From Streptomyces sp. CA-210063 (GTDB taxonomy: Bacteria; Actinomycetota; Actinomycetes; Streptomycetales; Streptomycetaceae): a stretch of DNA of 64,000 nucleotides. Numbering within the stretch: the first letter of the stretch is position 1; each line of letters opens with the position of its first letter. Below the pieces are notes generated by a model, which saw only the letters and a list, made by a program, of their open reading frames with translations, had not been told where the DNA came from and ran no database searches. The stretch lies in assembly GCF_024612015.1 (NCBI RefSeq), contig NZ_CP102512.1, forward strand, positions 682,001 through 746,000, given 5' to 3'. This document shows positions 45,045-55,016 of the stretch, piece after piece. A program made the position numbers and the translations under genes.

Positions 45045-46235
45045 ATGACAGGACGCATGGTCGTCGCGGGTGCCTCCATGGCGGGCCTGCGCGCGGCCGA
45101 GCAGCTGCGCTCGGCCGGCTGGACCGGGGCGATCACCCTCGTCGGCGACGAGCCGCACATGCCCTACAACCGGCCCCCGCTCTCCAAGGAGGTCCTGGCC
45201 GGCAAGGCACCCTTCGAGTCGCTGGCCTTCCGCCCCCGCGCGAGCGTCGCCGACGTGGAGTGGCGCCTCGGCACCAAGGTCGTCGCGTCCCGCCTCGCCG
45301 AGCGGGCCGTCGTACTCGACGACGGGTCGGAGCTCTCGTACGACGGTCTGGTCGTCGCCACCGGTATGCGGCCCCGGCGGCTGGGCTGCCCCGGCCCGCT
45401 CGCCGGCCGCCACACCGTCCGCACCCTCGCCGACGCGCAGGGCCTGCGGGAGGAGCTGACCCGGCCCGGTGTCCGGGTGGTCGTCGTGGGCGCCGGATTC
45501 ATCGGCTGCGAGGTGGCCGCCACCGCCGTAGGACTCGGTGTCGCCGAGGTGACCGTCGTCGATCCGCTGCCGCTGCCCATGGTCGGCCCGCTCGGCGAAC
45601 TCCTCGGGCGCGCGCTGCTCCGGCGGCACGAGGAGCGCGGGGTGCGCTTCGCGCTCGGCACGGGCGTCGCCAGGTTCGAGGGCGAGGACCGGGTCACGGG
45701 CGTGGTGCTCGGCGACGGGACCGTGCTGCCCGCCGATGTGGTCGTGGAGTCGGTCGGTTCGCTCGCGAACACCGAATGGCTCGACGGCAACGGGCTGGAC
45801 CTGACCGACGGGGTGCTCACCGACGGGCGACTGCGGGTCGGCGGGCGGCCCGACGTGGTCGCGGTGGGCGATGTCGCCCGCTTCCCCAACGCCCGCTACG
45901 ACGGCGTGCCGCGCCGGGTCGAGCACTGGTCGATCCCCACGGACACCGCCAAGCACGCGGCGAAGGTCCTCACCGGCGCCGAGCCGGCGCCCTTCGCGCC
46001 GCTGCCCACCTTCTGGAGCGACCAGCACGACTTCCGGCTCCAGTCCTTCGGCGCGCCCGCGCTCGGCCGGGACGACGTACGCGTCCTGGACGGCGACCCG
46101 GCCGCGGACGTCCTGGTCGGCTACCACCACGCCGGCCGGCTGGTCGGTGTCGTCGCGCTCGGCGGCCCCGCCGCCGTGTCCGCCGCGGCCCGTTACCGCG
46201 CCGAACTGCTCCAGCAGCCCGCCCTCACCGCGTAA
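45045..46235 (+). CDS. FAD-dependent NAD(P)H-ferredoxin reductase
   Basis: 396 residues from the ATG at 45045. FAD motif VVAGASMAGLRAAEQL at the N-terminus, PYNRPPLSKEVLAG, NAD motif VVVVGAGFIGCEVA near residue 150, and the second FAD segment DVVAVGDVARFPN near residue 275. This is the putidaredoxin-reductase/rubredoxin-reductase type that passes electrons from NADH to a small ferredoxin. The gene follows the ferredoxin gene directly. Note that its first dinucleotide motif is GASMAG rather than GxGxxG, a common variant in this group. Confidence 0.93.
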   Translation: MTGRMVVAGASMAGLRAAEQLRSAGWTGAITLVGDEPHMPYNRPPLSKEVLAGKAPFESLAFRPRASVADVEWRLGTKVVASRLAERAVVLDDGSELSYDGLVVATGMRPRRLGCPGPLAGRHTVRTLADAQGLREELTRPGVRVVVVGAGFIGCEVAATAVGLGVAEVTVVDPLPLPMVGPLGELLGRALLRRHEERGVRFALGTGVARFEGEDRVTGVVLGDGTVLPADVVVESVGSLANTEWLDGNGLDLTDGVLTDGRLRVGGRPDVVAVGDVARFPNARYDGVPRRVEHWSIPTDTAKHAAKVLTGAEPAPFAPLPTFWSDQHDFRLQSFGAPALGRDDVRVLDGDPAADVLVGYHHAGRLVGVVALGGPAAVSAAARYRAELLQQPALTA

Positions 46236-46249
46236 GGAACCACCTGACC

Positions 46250-47062
46250 ATGACCAGTGTCCGTGGATACCTCCACCCCAAGACGGCGAGCGGCGCCTCG
46301 TCGCTGATTCCGGCTCCCCCGTGGCGCTACTCGGGCGACCTGCTCACCGTCGAGTACCGCACGGATCCCGCGCGGGTGCGTGAACTGCTGCCGGAGCCTT
46401 TGGAGTTGGCCGACGAGGACCCCGGTGCGGTCGCCCTCATCTGGGCCGACTGGCAGTCCTGCTCGGCGTCGGGCGCGGAGCTGCTCGACCCCGTGCTCTC
46501 CCAGTACAAGGAGGCCTTCGCGGTCGTCCGCTGCGCGTACAAGGGGCGGACGTACTCGCGGTGCGTCTACATCTGGGTCGACAAGGACTTCGCGATCGCC
46601 CGGGGGCTGCACCAGGGGTATCCGAAGAAGCTCGGGTCCATCCACCAGACGCGGCCCCATCCCTACGGGGCCGCTCCGCGGGTTGCGGCGGGGGCTCGGT
46701 TCGGGGCGACGTTGGCGGCTGCGGATCGGAGGCTGGCCCAGGCCGTGGTGACGCTTCGGGAGCCGTCGGAGACGAACGGGTTCGTGAACGGGCATGCCAT
46801 GGCTCATCACCGGTGGCTGCCGTCCATCGAGAAAGGGAAGGGGCTGGCGCTGGACGAGTTGATCGAGTCCGGGGCGGCCGACTTCGAGGGCGGGCAGCCG
46901 TGGGTCGGTGACGCGGAGTTGGAGCTTTTCGAGGCGCCTACGGAGGAGTTGGCCCGCTTGGAGATTCGTGAGCCGATCGCTGCGTATTACCGCCAGGTGG
47001 GGGTCGTTTGGGACGGCGGGCGCTTGTTGGAGTCCAGGTCGTCGGAAGCGTCTGCCGAGTGA
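46250..47062 (+). CDS. Acetoacetate decarboxylase-like enzyme
   Basis: 270 residues from the ATG at 46250, with AAGGA upstream. The segment HQGYPKKLG (Lys126-Lys127) matches the FPKK active site of acetoacetate decarboxylase, where the first lysine forms the Schiff base and the second lowers its pKa. Family members also include aldolase/dehydratase and cyclase variants. In a ring-cleavage operon it might decarboxylate or hydrate a 2-keto acid intermediate. Its last third uses many T- and G-ending codons, unlike its neighbours, just before the second copy of the dispersed repeat. Confidence 0.85.
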   Translation: MTSVRGYLHPKTASGASSLIPAPPWRYSGDLLTVEYRTDPARVRELLPEPLELADEDPGAVALIWADWQSCSASGAELLDPVLSQYKEAFAVVRCAYKGRTYSRCVYIWVDKDFAIARGLHQGYPKKLGSIHQTRPHPYGAAPRVAAGARFGATLAAADRRLAQAVVTLREPSETNGFVNGHAMAHHRWLPSIEKGKGLALDELIESGAADFEGGQPWVGDAELELFEAPTEELARLEIREPIAAYYRQVGVVWDGGRLLESRSSEASAE

Positions 47063-47096
47063 GGTTCGTGGGCCGCTGCGGGTTCGTTGTGGCTGG

Positions 47097-47128
47097 TCGC
47101 GCAGTTCCCCGCGCCCCTGGGTGGGCGC
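47097..47128. repeat. Dispersed intergenic repeat with hairpin, copy 2
   Basis: The core GCAGTTCCCCGCGCCCCT (47101-47118) is the same as in the copy after rhaI; 23 consecutive bases match (47097-47119), and GCGGGT, GTGG and similar words upstream are shared in order. The hairpin here is GCGCCC-CTGGGT-GGGCGC. It differs in loop and stem length from copy 1 but keeps the pairing, so the structure seems to matter. Confidence 0.7.
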
Positions 47129-47160
47129 AGTCCTCTTCGCCGGAAAGGAACACCCTTCTT

Positions 47161-48621
47161 ATGGCTCACAAAATCACCGTCGCCGGAGTCTCCGTCGACA
47201 CCCGGCACTGGATCGGCGGCCGGCGGGTCGCCTCCGCCGGGACGTTCACTGATGTGTCCCCCATCGATGGTCGTGTTCTCGGTGAGATCGCTCGCGGTGG
47301 GCCGGGGGAGGTCGAGGCCGCGGTCGGCGCTGCCCGGGACGCGTTCCCCTCCTGGGCCGCCACCCCCCGTGCCGAACGCGCCCGCATCCTGCACGCCATC
47401 GCCGACGGGGTCGAGAAGCGGCTCGAAGAGTTGGCGATGGTCGAGACGAACGACAATGGTGCTCTGCTGCGCTCGCACCGGCGGGGCGTGATGCCTCGGG
47501 TCGCGCACAACTTCCGGTTCTTCGCGGACTGGTTGCTGACGCTGGAGCACGAGGACTTCGAGACGCGCGGGCACACCAACCAGGTGAGTTGGGATCCGGC
47601 GGGGCCGTCCGTGCTGATCACGCCGTGGAACGCGCCGCTGATGCTGGCCACGTGGAAGGTCGCCCCGGCCCTCGCCGCAGGCAACACCGTGATTCTGAAG
47701 CCGGCCGAGTGGACGCCGCTCACCGCGTCGCTGCTGGCGGACATCGCCGCCGAGGCGGGGCTGCCCGCCGGGGTGCTCAATGTCGTGCAGGGGTACGGGT
47801 CGGAGATCGGTGACGCGCTCACCTCGCATCCGGACGTGCGGCGGATCAGCTTCACCGGGTCCGTGCCGACGGCCCAGCGGATCGCCGGGTCGGCGGCACC
47901 GAATCTCACCCCGCTCAGCCTCGAACTCGGCGGCAAGTCCCCGCTGTTGGTGTTCGCGGACGCCGATCTGGACCTCGCCGTGGACCTCGCCGTGGAGCAG
48001 TACGACAACGCGGGGCAGGTATGTCTGGCGGCGACGCGGTTCCTGGTCGAGGAGTCGGTCGCCGAGGAGTTCACCCGGCGGTTCGTGGAGAAGGCCGCCA
48101 CGCTCGTCCAGGGCGATCCGCGCGACGAGGCCACCGACATCGGGCCCACCATCCATCCCCGGCAGCTGGAGAAGATCGACGGGTTCGTGCGGCGGGCGGT
48201 GGCGGCCGGGGCCCGTGCGGTCATCGGGGGGCATCGGAAGGACGGGCAGTACTACGCGCCGACGCTGCTCACCGATGTCGCCCAGGACTCCGAGATCGTG
48301 CAGGAGGAGGTCTTCGGGCCGGTCCTGACGCTCCAGACCTTCACCGACGAGGACGAGGCGGTCCGGCTCGCCAACGACACCCGCTTCGGGCTGGCCGCCA
48401 CACTCGCCACCGGCGATCCCGAGCGCGCCGCAAGAGTCACCGCGCGGCTCGTCGCGGGCACCGTCTGGGTCAACTGCTTCTTCGTACGCGATCTGCGGGC
48501 GCCCTTCGGCGGCACCCGCCAGTCGGGGGTCGGCCGGGAGGGCGGCACCTGGAGCTTCGACTTCTACTGCGACCTCAAGAACACCGTGACCGCACCGAAC
48601 GGATGGAACCACCATGGGTGA
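47161..48621 (+). CDS. Aldehyde dehydrogenase, HpaE/muconic-semialdehyde type
   Basis: 486 residues. Catalytic Cys288 in AGQVCLAATR, general base Glu255 in LELGGKS, and cofactor motif SFTGSVPTAQRI are present. It resembles 5-carboxymethyl-2-hydroxymuconate-semialdehyde dehydrogenase (HpaE) and 2-hydroxymuconic-semialdehyde dehydrogenases, which oxidise the aldehyde made by extradiol ring cleavage. The ring-cleaving dioxygenase gene starts inside its last eight bases, supporting this. It begins 98 bases after the decarboxylase gene, across the dispersed repeat. Confidence 0.88.
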   Translation: MAHKITVAGVSVDTRHWIGGRRVASAGTFTDVSPIDGRVLGEIARGGPGEVEAAVGAARDAFPSWAATPRAERARILHAIADGVEKRLEELAMVETNDNGALLRSHRRGVMPRVAHNFRFFADWLLTLEHEDFETRGHTNQVSWDPAGPSVLITPWNAPLMLATWKVAPALAAGNTVILKPAEWTPLTASLLADIAAEAGLPAGVLNVVQGYGSEIGDALTSHPDVRRISFTGSVPTAQRIAGSAAPNLTPLSLELGGKSPLLVFADADLDLAVDLAVEQYDNAGQVCLAATRFLVEESVAEEFTRRFVEKAATLVQGDPRDEATDIGPTIHPRQLEKIDGFVRRAVAAGARAVIGGHRKDGQYYAPTLLTDVAQDSEIVQEEVFGPVLTLQTFTDEDEAVRLANDTRFGLAATLATGDPERAARVTARLVAGTVWVNCFFVRDLRAPFGGTRQSGVGREGGTWSFDFYCDLKNTVTAPNGWNHHG

Positions 48622-49564
48622 GATCGTCGGGGCGGGACTCCTCGCCCACGTCCCCACCATCGTCCTGCCGGAGGCCGACCGGCTCGAGCTCAACGAGGGC
48701 AAGGAGATCACCCTCGTCACCGGGCTCCAGCAGCTCCGCGAGGACGTCTTCGAGCGTGATGCCGCCAACGCATACGACACCGTGGTCGTCCTCGACTCGC
48801 ACTGGGCGACGACGGTCGAGTTCGTCGTCACCGCGCAGGCGCGCCGCGCCGGTCTCTTCACCTCCGAGGAGCTGCCGCGCGGGATGTGCCGGATGCCGTA
48901 CGACTTCCCCGGTGACCCCGAACTCGCCCTGAACATCGAGAAGTTCGCGGACAAGCACGGCACGTGGATCACCGCGATCGAGGACGAGTACCTGCCGATC
49001 TACTACGCCACGATCAACCTCTGGAAGTTCCTCGGCGAGGGTCTGCCCGACAAGCGGTGGGTGACCATCGGGGTCTGCCAGACCGGGGACATGGAGGACC
49101 ATCTGCGGCTGGGGCGGGCGCTCGCCGACGGTATCGCCGCCACTCCGGGGCGACGGGTGCTGCTGATCGCCTCGGGCGCGCTGTCGCACACCTTCTGGCC
49201 GCTGCGCGAGCTGCGCGACCACGAGGCGAGCGACCCGGCGCACATCTTCACACCCGAGGCCCGCGCGGCCGACCACGAGCGGATCGGCTGGTTCAAGGAG
49301 GGCCGCCACGACAAGGTCCTCGACACGATGGACGAGTTCTGGAAGTACAGGCCGGAGGCCAAGTTCTTCCACTATCTGATGCTGGCGGGCGCGCTGGGCG
49401 AGCGGTCCTGTGTCGCCAAGGCCCGGCAGTACGGGGAGTACGAGAACTCCATCGGCACCGGACAGGTCCATCTCTGGTTCGACCGGCCGGCCGTCGGCTG
49501 GACCGGCGACGGTATCAAGGCGGCTCCGGCCGCCGCCCCGCGCACTCCCCCCACTCGCTTCTAG
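48614..49564 (+). CDS. Class III extradiol ring-cleavage dioxygenase, HpaD-like
   Basis: 316 residues, start overlapping the aldehyde-dehydrogenase end by eight bases. The metal ligands of LigB-type dioxygenases can be placed: His12 (GLLAHVPT), His63 (VLDSHWATT) and Glu263 (GALGERS). His192 in LSHTF is the usual acid-base residue. It should cleave a catechol-type ring next to the diol using Fe(II) and oxygen; 3,4-dihydroxyphenylacetate is the best-known substrate of its closest recalled family. The exact substrate is unknown. It is followed ten bases later by the FAH-family hydrolase. Confidence 0.9.
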   Translation: MGEIVGAGLLAHVPTIVLPEADRLELNEGKEITLVTGLQQLREDVFERDAANAYDTVVVLDSHWATTVEFVVTAQARRAGLFTSEELPRGMCRMPYDFPGDPELALNIEKFADKHGTWITAIEDEYLPIYYATINLWKFLGEGLPDKRWVTIGVCQTGDMEDHLRLGRALADGIAATPGRRVLLIASGALSHTFWPLRELRDHEASDPAHIFTPEARAADHERIGWFKEGRHDKVLDTMDEFWKYRPEAKFFHYLMLAGALGERSCVAKARQYGEYENSIGTGQVHLWFDRPAVGWTGDGIKAAPAAAPRTPPTRF

Positions 49565-49574
49565 GAGACCCGCC

Positions 49575-50420
49575 ATGCCCGAATACCGCCGCATCCTCCT
49601 GGACGGGGCCGCCGTCCAGGTCACCGTCGACGGCGACGAACTGGTCGCCGGGGACGGCCGCCGCGTCAAGACCGAGGAGGCGCGGCACCTTCCGCCGGTC
49701 GTGCCGTCGAAGGTGATCGCCGTCCACCTCAACCACCGCAGCCGCGTCGACGAGTTCCGGATCGAACTCCCCGAGACGCCCACCTACTTCCACAAGCCGA
49801 CGTCGTCCCTCAACTCGCACCAGGGCGCCATCGTCCGCCCCGAGGGCTGCAAGTGGCTCAACTACGAGGGCGAGGTCGCCATCGTCATCGGGAGGACCGC
49901 GCGCAACATCTCCCCGGCCGAGGCGGGCGGGTACATCGCCGGCTACACCATCGCCAACGACTACGGTCTGCACGACTTCCGCGACACCGACGCCGGTTCG
50001 ATGCTCCGGGTGAAGGGCTCGGACACCCTGTGCCCGCTCGGGCCGGGACTCGTCACGGACTGGGACTTCCACGGCAAGCGGCTGCGGACGTACGTCAACG
50101 GCGAGGTCGTCCAGGACGGTTCGACGGACGAGATGAAGTGGGACATGCACTATCTCGTCGCCGACATCGCCCGCACCATCACCCTCCACCCCGGTGACGT
50201 CCTGCTGTCCGGCACCCCGGCCAACTCCCGGCCCGTACAGCCCGGTGACGTCGTCGAGGTGGAGGTGGAGGGCCTCGGCCGGCTCACCAACCACATCGTC
50301 ACCGGCCCCACGCCCGTACGGACCGATGTGGGCGCGCAGCCCACGGAGTCCGAGGAAGTGCTGTCCACGGCCCTCGGCGGCGACTGGGAGTTCCGCGGCA
50401 TCCGCCCGCCCCAGCGGTGA
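49575..50420 (+). CDS. Fumarylacetoacetate-hydrolase-family enzyme, HpaG-like
   Basis: 281 residues from the ATG at 49575 (GGAG upstream). The FAH-fold metal site is visible in NYEGEVAIVIG with its two Glu, and an Asp in GSDTLCPLG. The lysine/arginine-rich KVIAVHLNHRSR and the end SGTPANSRPVQPGDVVEVEV are typical. In the homoprotocatechuate route HpaG decarboxylates and isomerises the product formed after the HpaD and HpaE steps. Together the three genes give ring cleavage, aldehyde oxidation and decarboxylation/isomerisation. HpaF, HpaH and HpaI counterparts are not seen. Confidence 0.88.
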   Translation: MPEYRRILLDGAAVQVTVDGDELVAGDGRRVKTEEARHLPPVVPSKVIAVHLNHRSRVDEFRIELPETPTYFHKPTSSLNSHQGAIVRPEGCKWLNYEGEVAIVIGRTARNISPAEAGGYIAGYTIANDYGLHDFRDTDAGSMLRVKGSDTLCPLGPGLVTDWDFHGKRLRTYVNGEVVQDGSTDEMKWDMHYLVADIARTITLHPGDVLLSGTPANSRPVQPGDVVEVEVEGLGRLTNHIVTGPTPVRTDVGAQPTESEEVLSTALGGDWEFRGIRPPQR

Positions 50421-50457
50421 CCTCCCGGTGCGGAGACGGGCAGGTAGGGTCACCCGC

Positions 50458-51084
50458 ATGACCGACTCCGCCGACGCCTCCGAGAGCCGCAAGCCACGTA
50501 GGCGTCTGCACTACGGCGAGGGGCGTGAGGCCCTGCTGAACGCCGCCGTGCGTGTGGTGGCGCGGGGCGGACTGCGCAAGCTCACCTACCGGGCCGTCGC
50601 GGAGGAGGCGGGGGTCACCCACGGTCTGGTCGTGCACCACTTCGGGTCGCGTGACGCCCTGATCGAGGAGGCCCTCGCCCACACGATCCGCACCTCGCTG
50701 AGCACGAGTTCCCTCGAACCGGGCACCGGCAGGGTCGCGGACTTCTCCACCGGGGTGTCCGACATGGTCACGGCGGATCCGGACACCCAGGCGTTCCAGT
50801 ACGAGCTGCTGCTGGAGTCCCGCCGTCGGCCGGAGCTGCTGCCGCAGATCCGTGAGCTGTACGACGAGTACTTCGACGCGGCCCAGCGCGAGCTGGGCCG
50901 TATGCTGCCGGCCGGTGCGGACAAGGCGCTGACCCGGCTGGTCTTCGCCGCGCTCGACGGTCTGGTGCTGCATCAGCTCGTCCTCGGCGAGCCCGAGGTC
51001 ACCGACGCGGCCCTGGCGGAGCTGCGCTCCCTGCTGAGGCTGCTCGACGCCGACGGCGACACCGCCGACGAGGCCCGTGAATAG
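50458..51084 (+). CDS. TetR-family regulator of the amine/aromatic cluster
   Basis: 208 residues from the ATG at 50458. Helix-turn-helix LTYRAVAEEAGVTHGLVVHHFGSRDALIEEAL near residues 40-72, then a helical effector domain. It sits between the ring-cleavage operon and the permease operon on the same strand and is followed by a hairpin. It is the only regulator in the 42-55 kb region. The three inverted-repeat sites with arms CGTTTGG and CAAAC (44681, 44789 and 51238) are its likely operators, which is inference from position and symmetry. Confidence 0.92.
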   Translation: MTDSADASESRKPRRRLHYGEGREALLNAAVRVVARGGLRKLTYRAVAEEAGVTHGLVVHHFGSRDALIEEALAHTIRTSLSTSSLEPGTGRVADFSTGVSDMVTADPDTQAFQYELLLESRRRPELLPQIRELYDEYFDAAQRELGRMLPAGADKALTRLVFAALDGLVLHQLVLGEPEVTDAALAELRSLLRLLDADGDTADEARE

Positions 51085-51106
51085 CGTCTGACCTGCGCAT
51101 TTCAAT

Positions 51107-51135
51107 GCCCTGGACGCTCGGTGTCCGGGGCCTTT
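51107..51135 (+). terminator. Hairpin terminator after the TetR gene
   Basis: GCCCTGGAC (51107-51115) pairs with GTCCGGGGC (51123-51131) around a seven-base loop, with one mismatch in nine, and CTTT follows. It separates the ring-cleavage operon from the permease operon, which has its own promoter. Confidence 0.55.
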
Positions 51136-51200
51136 CGCCGTGGTGCCGCCGCAGGTCTCGTCCGGTTCCCGAATGCCTGCGGAAATCTTCCCGCAGCCCC

Positions 51201-51253
51201 TTGCCAAACGGATAGTTCGAGCCCACGATAAGGCAACTCGTTTGGGCTGAAAC
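51201..51253 (+). promoter_or_regulatory. Promoter and operator site 3 of the amine/aromatic cluster
   Basis: TTGCCA (51201-51206), 18 bases, ACGATA (51225-51230) is a plausible promoter for the permease operon. TCGTTTGGGCTGAAAC (51238-51253) follows and matches sites 1 and 2 at 13 of 16 positions. A half-site GCCAAACGG lies within the -35 region (51203-51211). Confidence 0.65.
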
Positions 51254-51289
51254 GAATCCATCCCTCCCCGTCCCCGACAGGTGATCCGA

Positions 51290-52747
51290 GTGGACAGTCA
51301 GACGGCGGTCGCCCCGCACAGCACACAAGACCCATCCCCCGCAGGCAGGCTCAAGCCCGATTCCCTCGGCGTCCTGGGCATCCTCTTCTTCGTCCTTTCC
51401 GCCCAGGCACCGCTGACCGGCATCGCCGGAGCCGTCCCCATCGCCGTCGTCATCGGCAACGGGGCCGGAGCGCCCGCCGCGTATCTCGCGGCCGGCGTCG
51501 TGGTCCTGCTGTTCTCCATCGGCTTCGTCGCCATGGGCCGGCACGTCGTGGACGCCGGCGCCTTCTACACGTACATCGGCAGGGGGCTGGGCCGCTCGAC
51601 CGGCTCCGGCAGCGCCGGCGTCGCGCTCTTCGCCTACTGCGCGATCCAGGCCGCGATGTACGGGCTGTACGGCGCGACGGTGAGCGGCCTGGTGGAACAC
51701 TACGCCGGCGTACAGATCGCGTGGTGGGTCTGGGCGCTGGTCACCATGGTGGTCGTCCAGGTCCTCGGCGCCGCCGGGATCGAGATGGGCGCCAAGGTGC
51801 TCGCCGTGTTCGTCCTGGCGGAGTTCAGCATCCTGATCGTCTTCGCCCTCGTGACCTTCGTCCAGGGCGGCGGCCCCGAGGGGCTCGGCTTCGCCGACAG
51901 CTTCTCGCCGGACGCGGCGCTCCAGGGCGCACCCGGTGTGGCGCTGATGTTCGCCGTGGCGTCGATGTTCGGCTTCGAGGCGACCGCCATCTACGGCGAG
52001 GAGGCCCGGGAGCCGAGAAAGACGGTCCCGCGCGCCACCTATCTGTCGGTCCTGGTGGTCACCTGCTTCTTCGCCTTCACCTCGTGGATGCTGGTCTCCG
52101 CGCACGGTGCGTCCCGGGCCACCGCGGAGGCGGGCAAGGCGCTGGAGAGCGGCGATGCCTCGTCCTGGGTCTTCGCCCCCATCGCGGCGCGGTTCGGCGC
52201 GTGGACCGGCGATGTGCTGCCGATCCTGCTGGCCACCTCGCTGTTCGCCGGCATCCTCGCCTTCCACAACTCCGCGAACCGCTATCTGTTCTCCCTGGGC
52301 CGCGAAGGTCTGCTGCCCCACGGACTGACCACGCTCAACCGGCGCCACTCCCCCTGGGCGGCCGGCATCGTCCAGACGGTGATCGCGGCGGCCCTGGTCA
52401 TGCCGTTCGCGCTCCTCGGCAAGGACCCGGTGCTGACACTCTTCTCCTGGTTCAGCGGAGTCGCCGTACTGGGGATCATGCTCCTGTACTTCCTGACCTC
52501 CGTCTCCGTGGTCGTCTTCTTCCGCCGCTCCCGTGCCGACACCCGGCCCTGGAACACGCTGATCGCACCGATCCTGGGCGCGCTCGGCATCGCCGGGGCG
52601 ATCTGGCTGATCATCGCGAACTTCACCACGCTCATCGGCGGCGACGAGAGCACCGCGATGTGGCTCCAGCTGACCGTCCCGGTGGTGCTGATCCTGGGCC
52701 TCGTCGTGGCCCGGCTGACCCGGCGCGGGCAGACCGTCACGGGCTGA
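51290..52747 (+). CDS. APC-family amino acid/amine permease
   Basis: 485 residues from a GTG at 51290 (AGGTGA five bases upstream); a GTG three codons earlier is possible. About twelve membrane helices, starting with LGVLGILFFVLSAQAPLTGIAGAVPIAV. The family segment FGFEATAIYGEEAREPRKTVPRATY in the middle is typical of APC permeases. PuuP-like and other amine importers belong here. It begins the operon that also holds the PuuC-like dehydrogenase and PuuD-like hydrolase and is preceded by operator site 3, so it probably imports the amine that the ligase glutamylates. Confidence 0.9.
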   Translation: MDSQTAVAPHSTQDPSPAGRLKPDSLGVLGILFFVLSAQAPLTGIAGAVPIAVVIGNGAGAPAAYLAAGVVVLLFSIGFVAMGRHVVDAGAFYTYIGRGLGRSTGSGSAGVALFAYCAIQAAMYGLYGATVSGLVEHYAGVQIAWWVWALVTMVVVQVLGAAGIEMGAKVLAVFVLAEFSILIVFALVTFVQGGGPEGLGFADSFSPDAALQGAPGVALMFAVASMFGFEATAIYGEEAREPRKTVPRATYLSVLVVTCFFAFTSWMLVSAHGASRATAEAGKALESGDASSWVFAPIAARFGAWTGDVLPILLATSLFAGILAFHNSANRYLFSLGREGLLPHGLTTLNRRHSPWAAGIVQTVIAAALVMPFALLGKDPVLTLFSWFSGVAVLGIMLLYFLTSVSVVVFFRRSRADTRPWNTLIAPILGALGIAGAIWLIIANFTTLIGGDESTAMWLQLTVPVVLILGLVVARLTRRGQTVTG

Positions 52748-52808
52748 CCGCCCGCCCACCGTCATCGATTCGAACCCCCGAGAAGAACCGAGAAGAAGAG
52801 GTGAGCTG

Positions 52809-54295
<1,487 letters not shown>

Positions 54296-54299
<4 letters not shown>

Positions 54300-55006
54300 C
54301 CACGCCCCCGCGACCGCTGATCGCCGTTCCGGCCCGCTTCTCCGCCACGACCTCGGCGCTGCGGTACGCCGCCGAGGTCAACGCCCGCGCCCTGATCGAG
54401 GCGGTGTGGCGAGCCGGCGGCGAACCGGCGACCGTTCACCCCGCTCCCGGAGACGTCACGTCCCGCCTCGCCCGGTTCGACGGCGTCCTCCTCCCGGGCG
54501 GCGGCGACCTCGCCCCCCACCGCTACGGAGCGCGAGGTGTCCACGCCAGCGTCTACGACGTCGACGACGTCCAGGACTCCTTCGACCTCGAAGTCGCCCG
54601 CAGCGCCCTGGACCTGGGCCTGCCCCTGCTGGCGGTCTGCCGCGGCCTCCAGGTCGTCGACGTCGCCCTCGGCGGCACCCTGGAACAGGACATGGGCGGC
54701 CCGGAACGGGAACACCGGCACCTCGTGCACCCGGTGGCGATCCGGCGCGGCACCCTGCTGGAGCAGGCCACCGGCGCGCAGAAGGTGGAGGCGTCCTGCT
54801 ACCACCACCAGCGGGTGGACCGCCTCGGCGCGGGCCTGGAGGTCACCGCTCGCGCCGCCGACGGCACCACGGAAGGACTCGAACTCCCCGGAGCGGCCGG
54901 GTGGTTCACCGCCGTCCAGTGGCATCCCGAGGACACCGCCCACGAGGACCCCGCGCAACAGGGCCTCTTCGACGCCCTCGTACGAGCCGCCGCGGACCGG
55001 CGCTGA
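54296..55006 (+). CDS. Gamma-glutamyl amide hydrolase, PuuD-like (class I amidotransferase fold)
   Basis: 236 residues, GTG start overlapping the dehydrogenase stop. The peptidase C26 triad is complete: Cys115 in LLAVCRGLQV, His210 and Glu212 in VQWHPED. PuuD and similar enzymes release glutamate from gamma-glutamyl amides such as gamma-glutamyl-GABA, the reverse of the ligase step at the other end of the cluster. The pairing of a GS-like ligase, a PuuC-like dehydrogenase and this hydrolase strongly suggests protection of an amine by gamma-glutamylation during oxidation. The next gene is convergent, ten bases away. Confidence 0.92.
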
Positions 55007-55016
55007 CCCGCACAGG

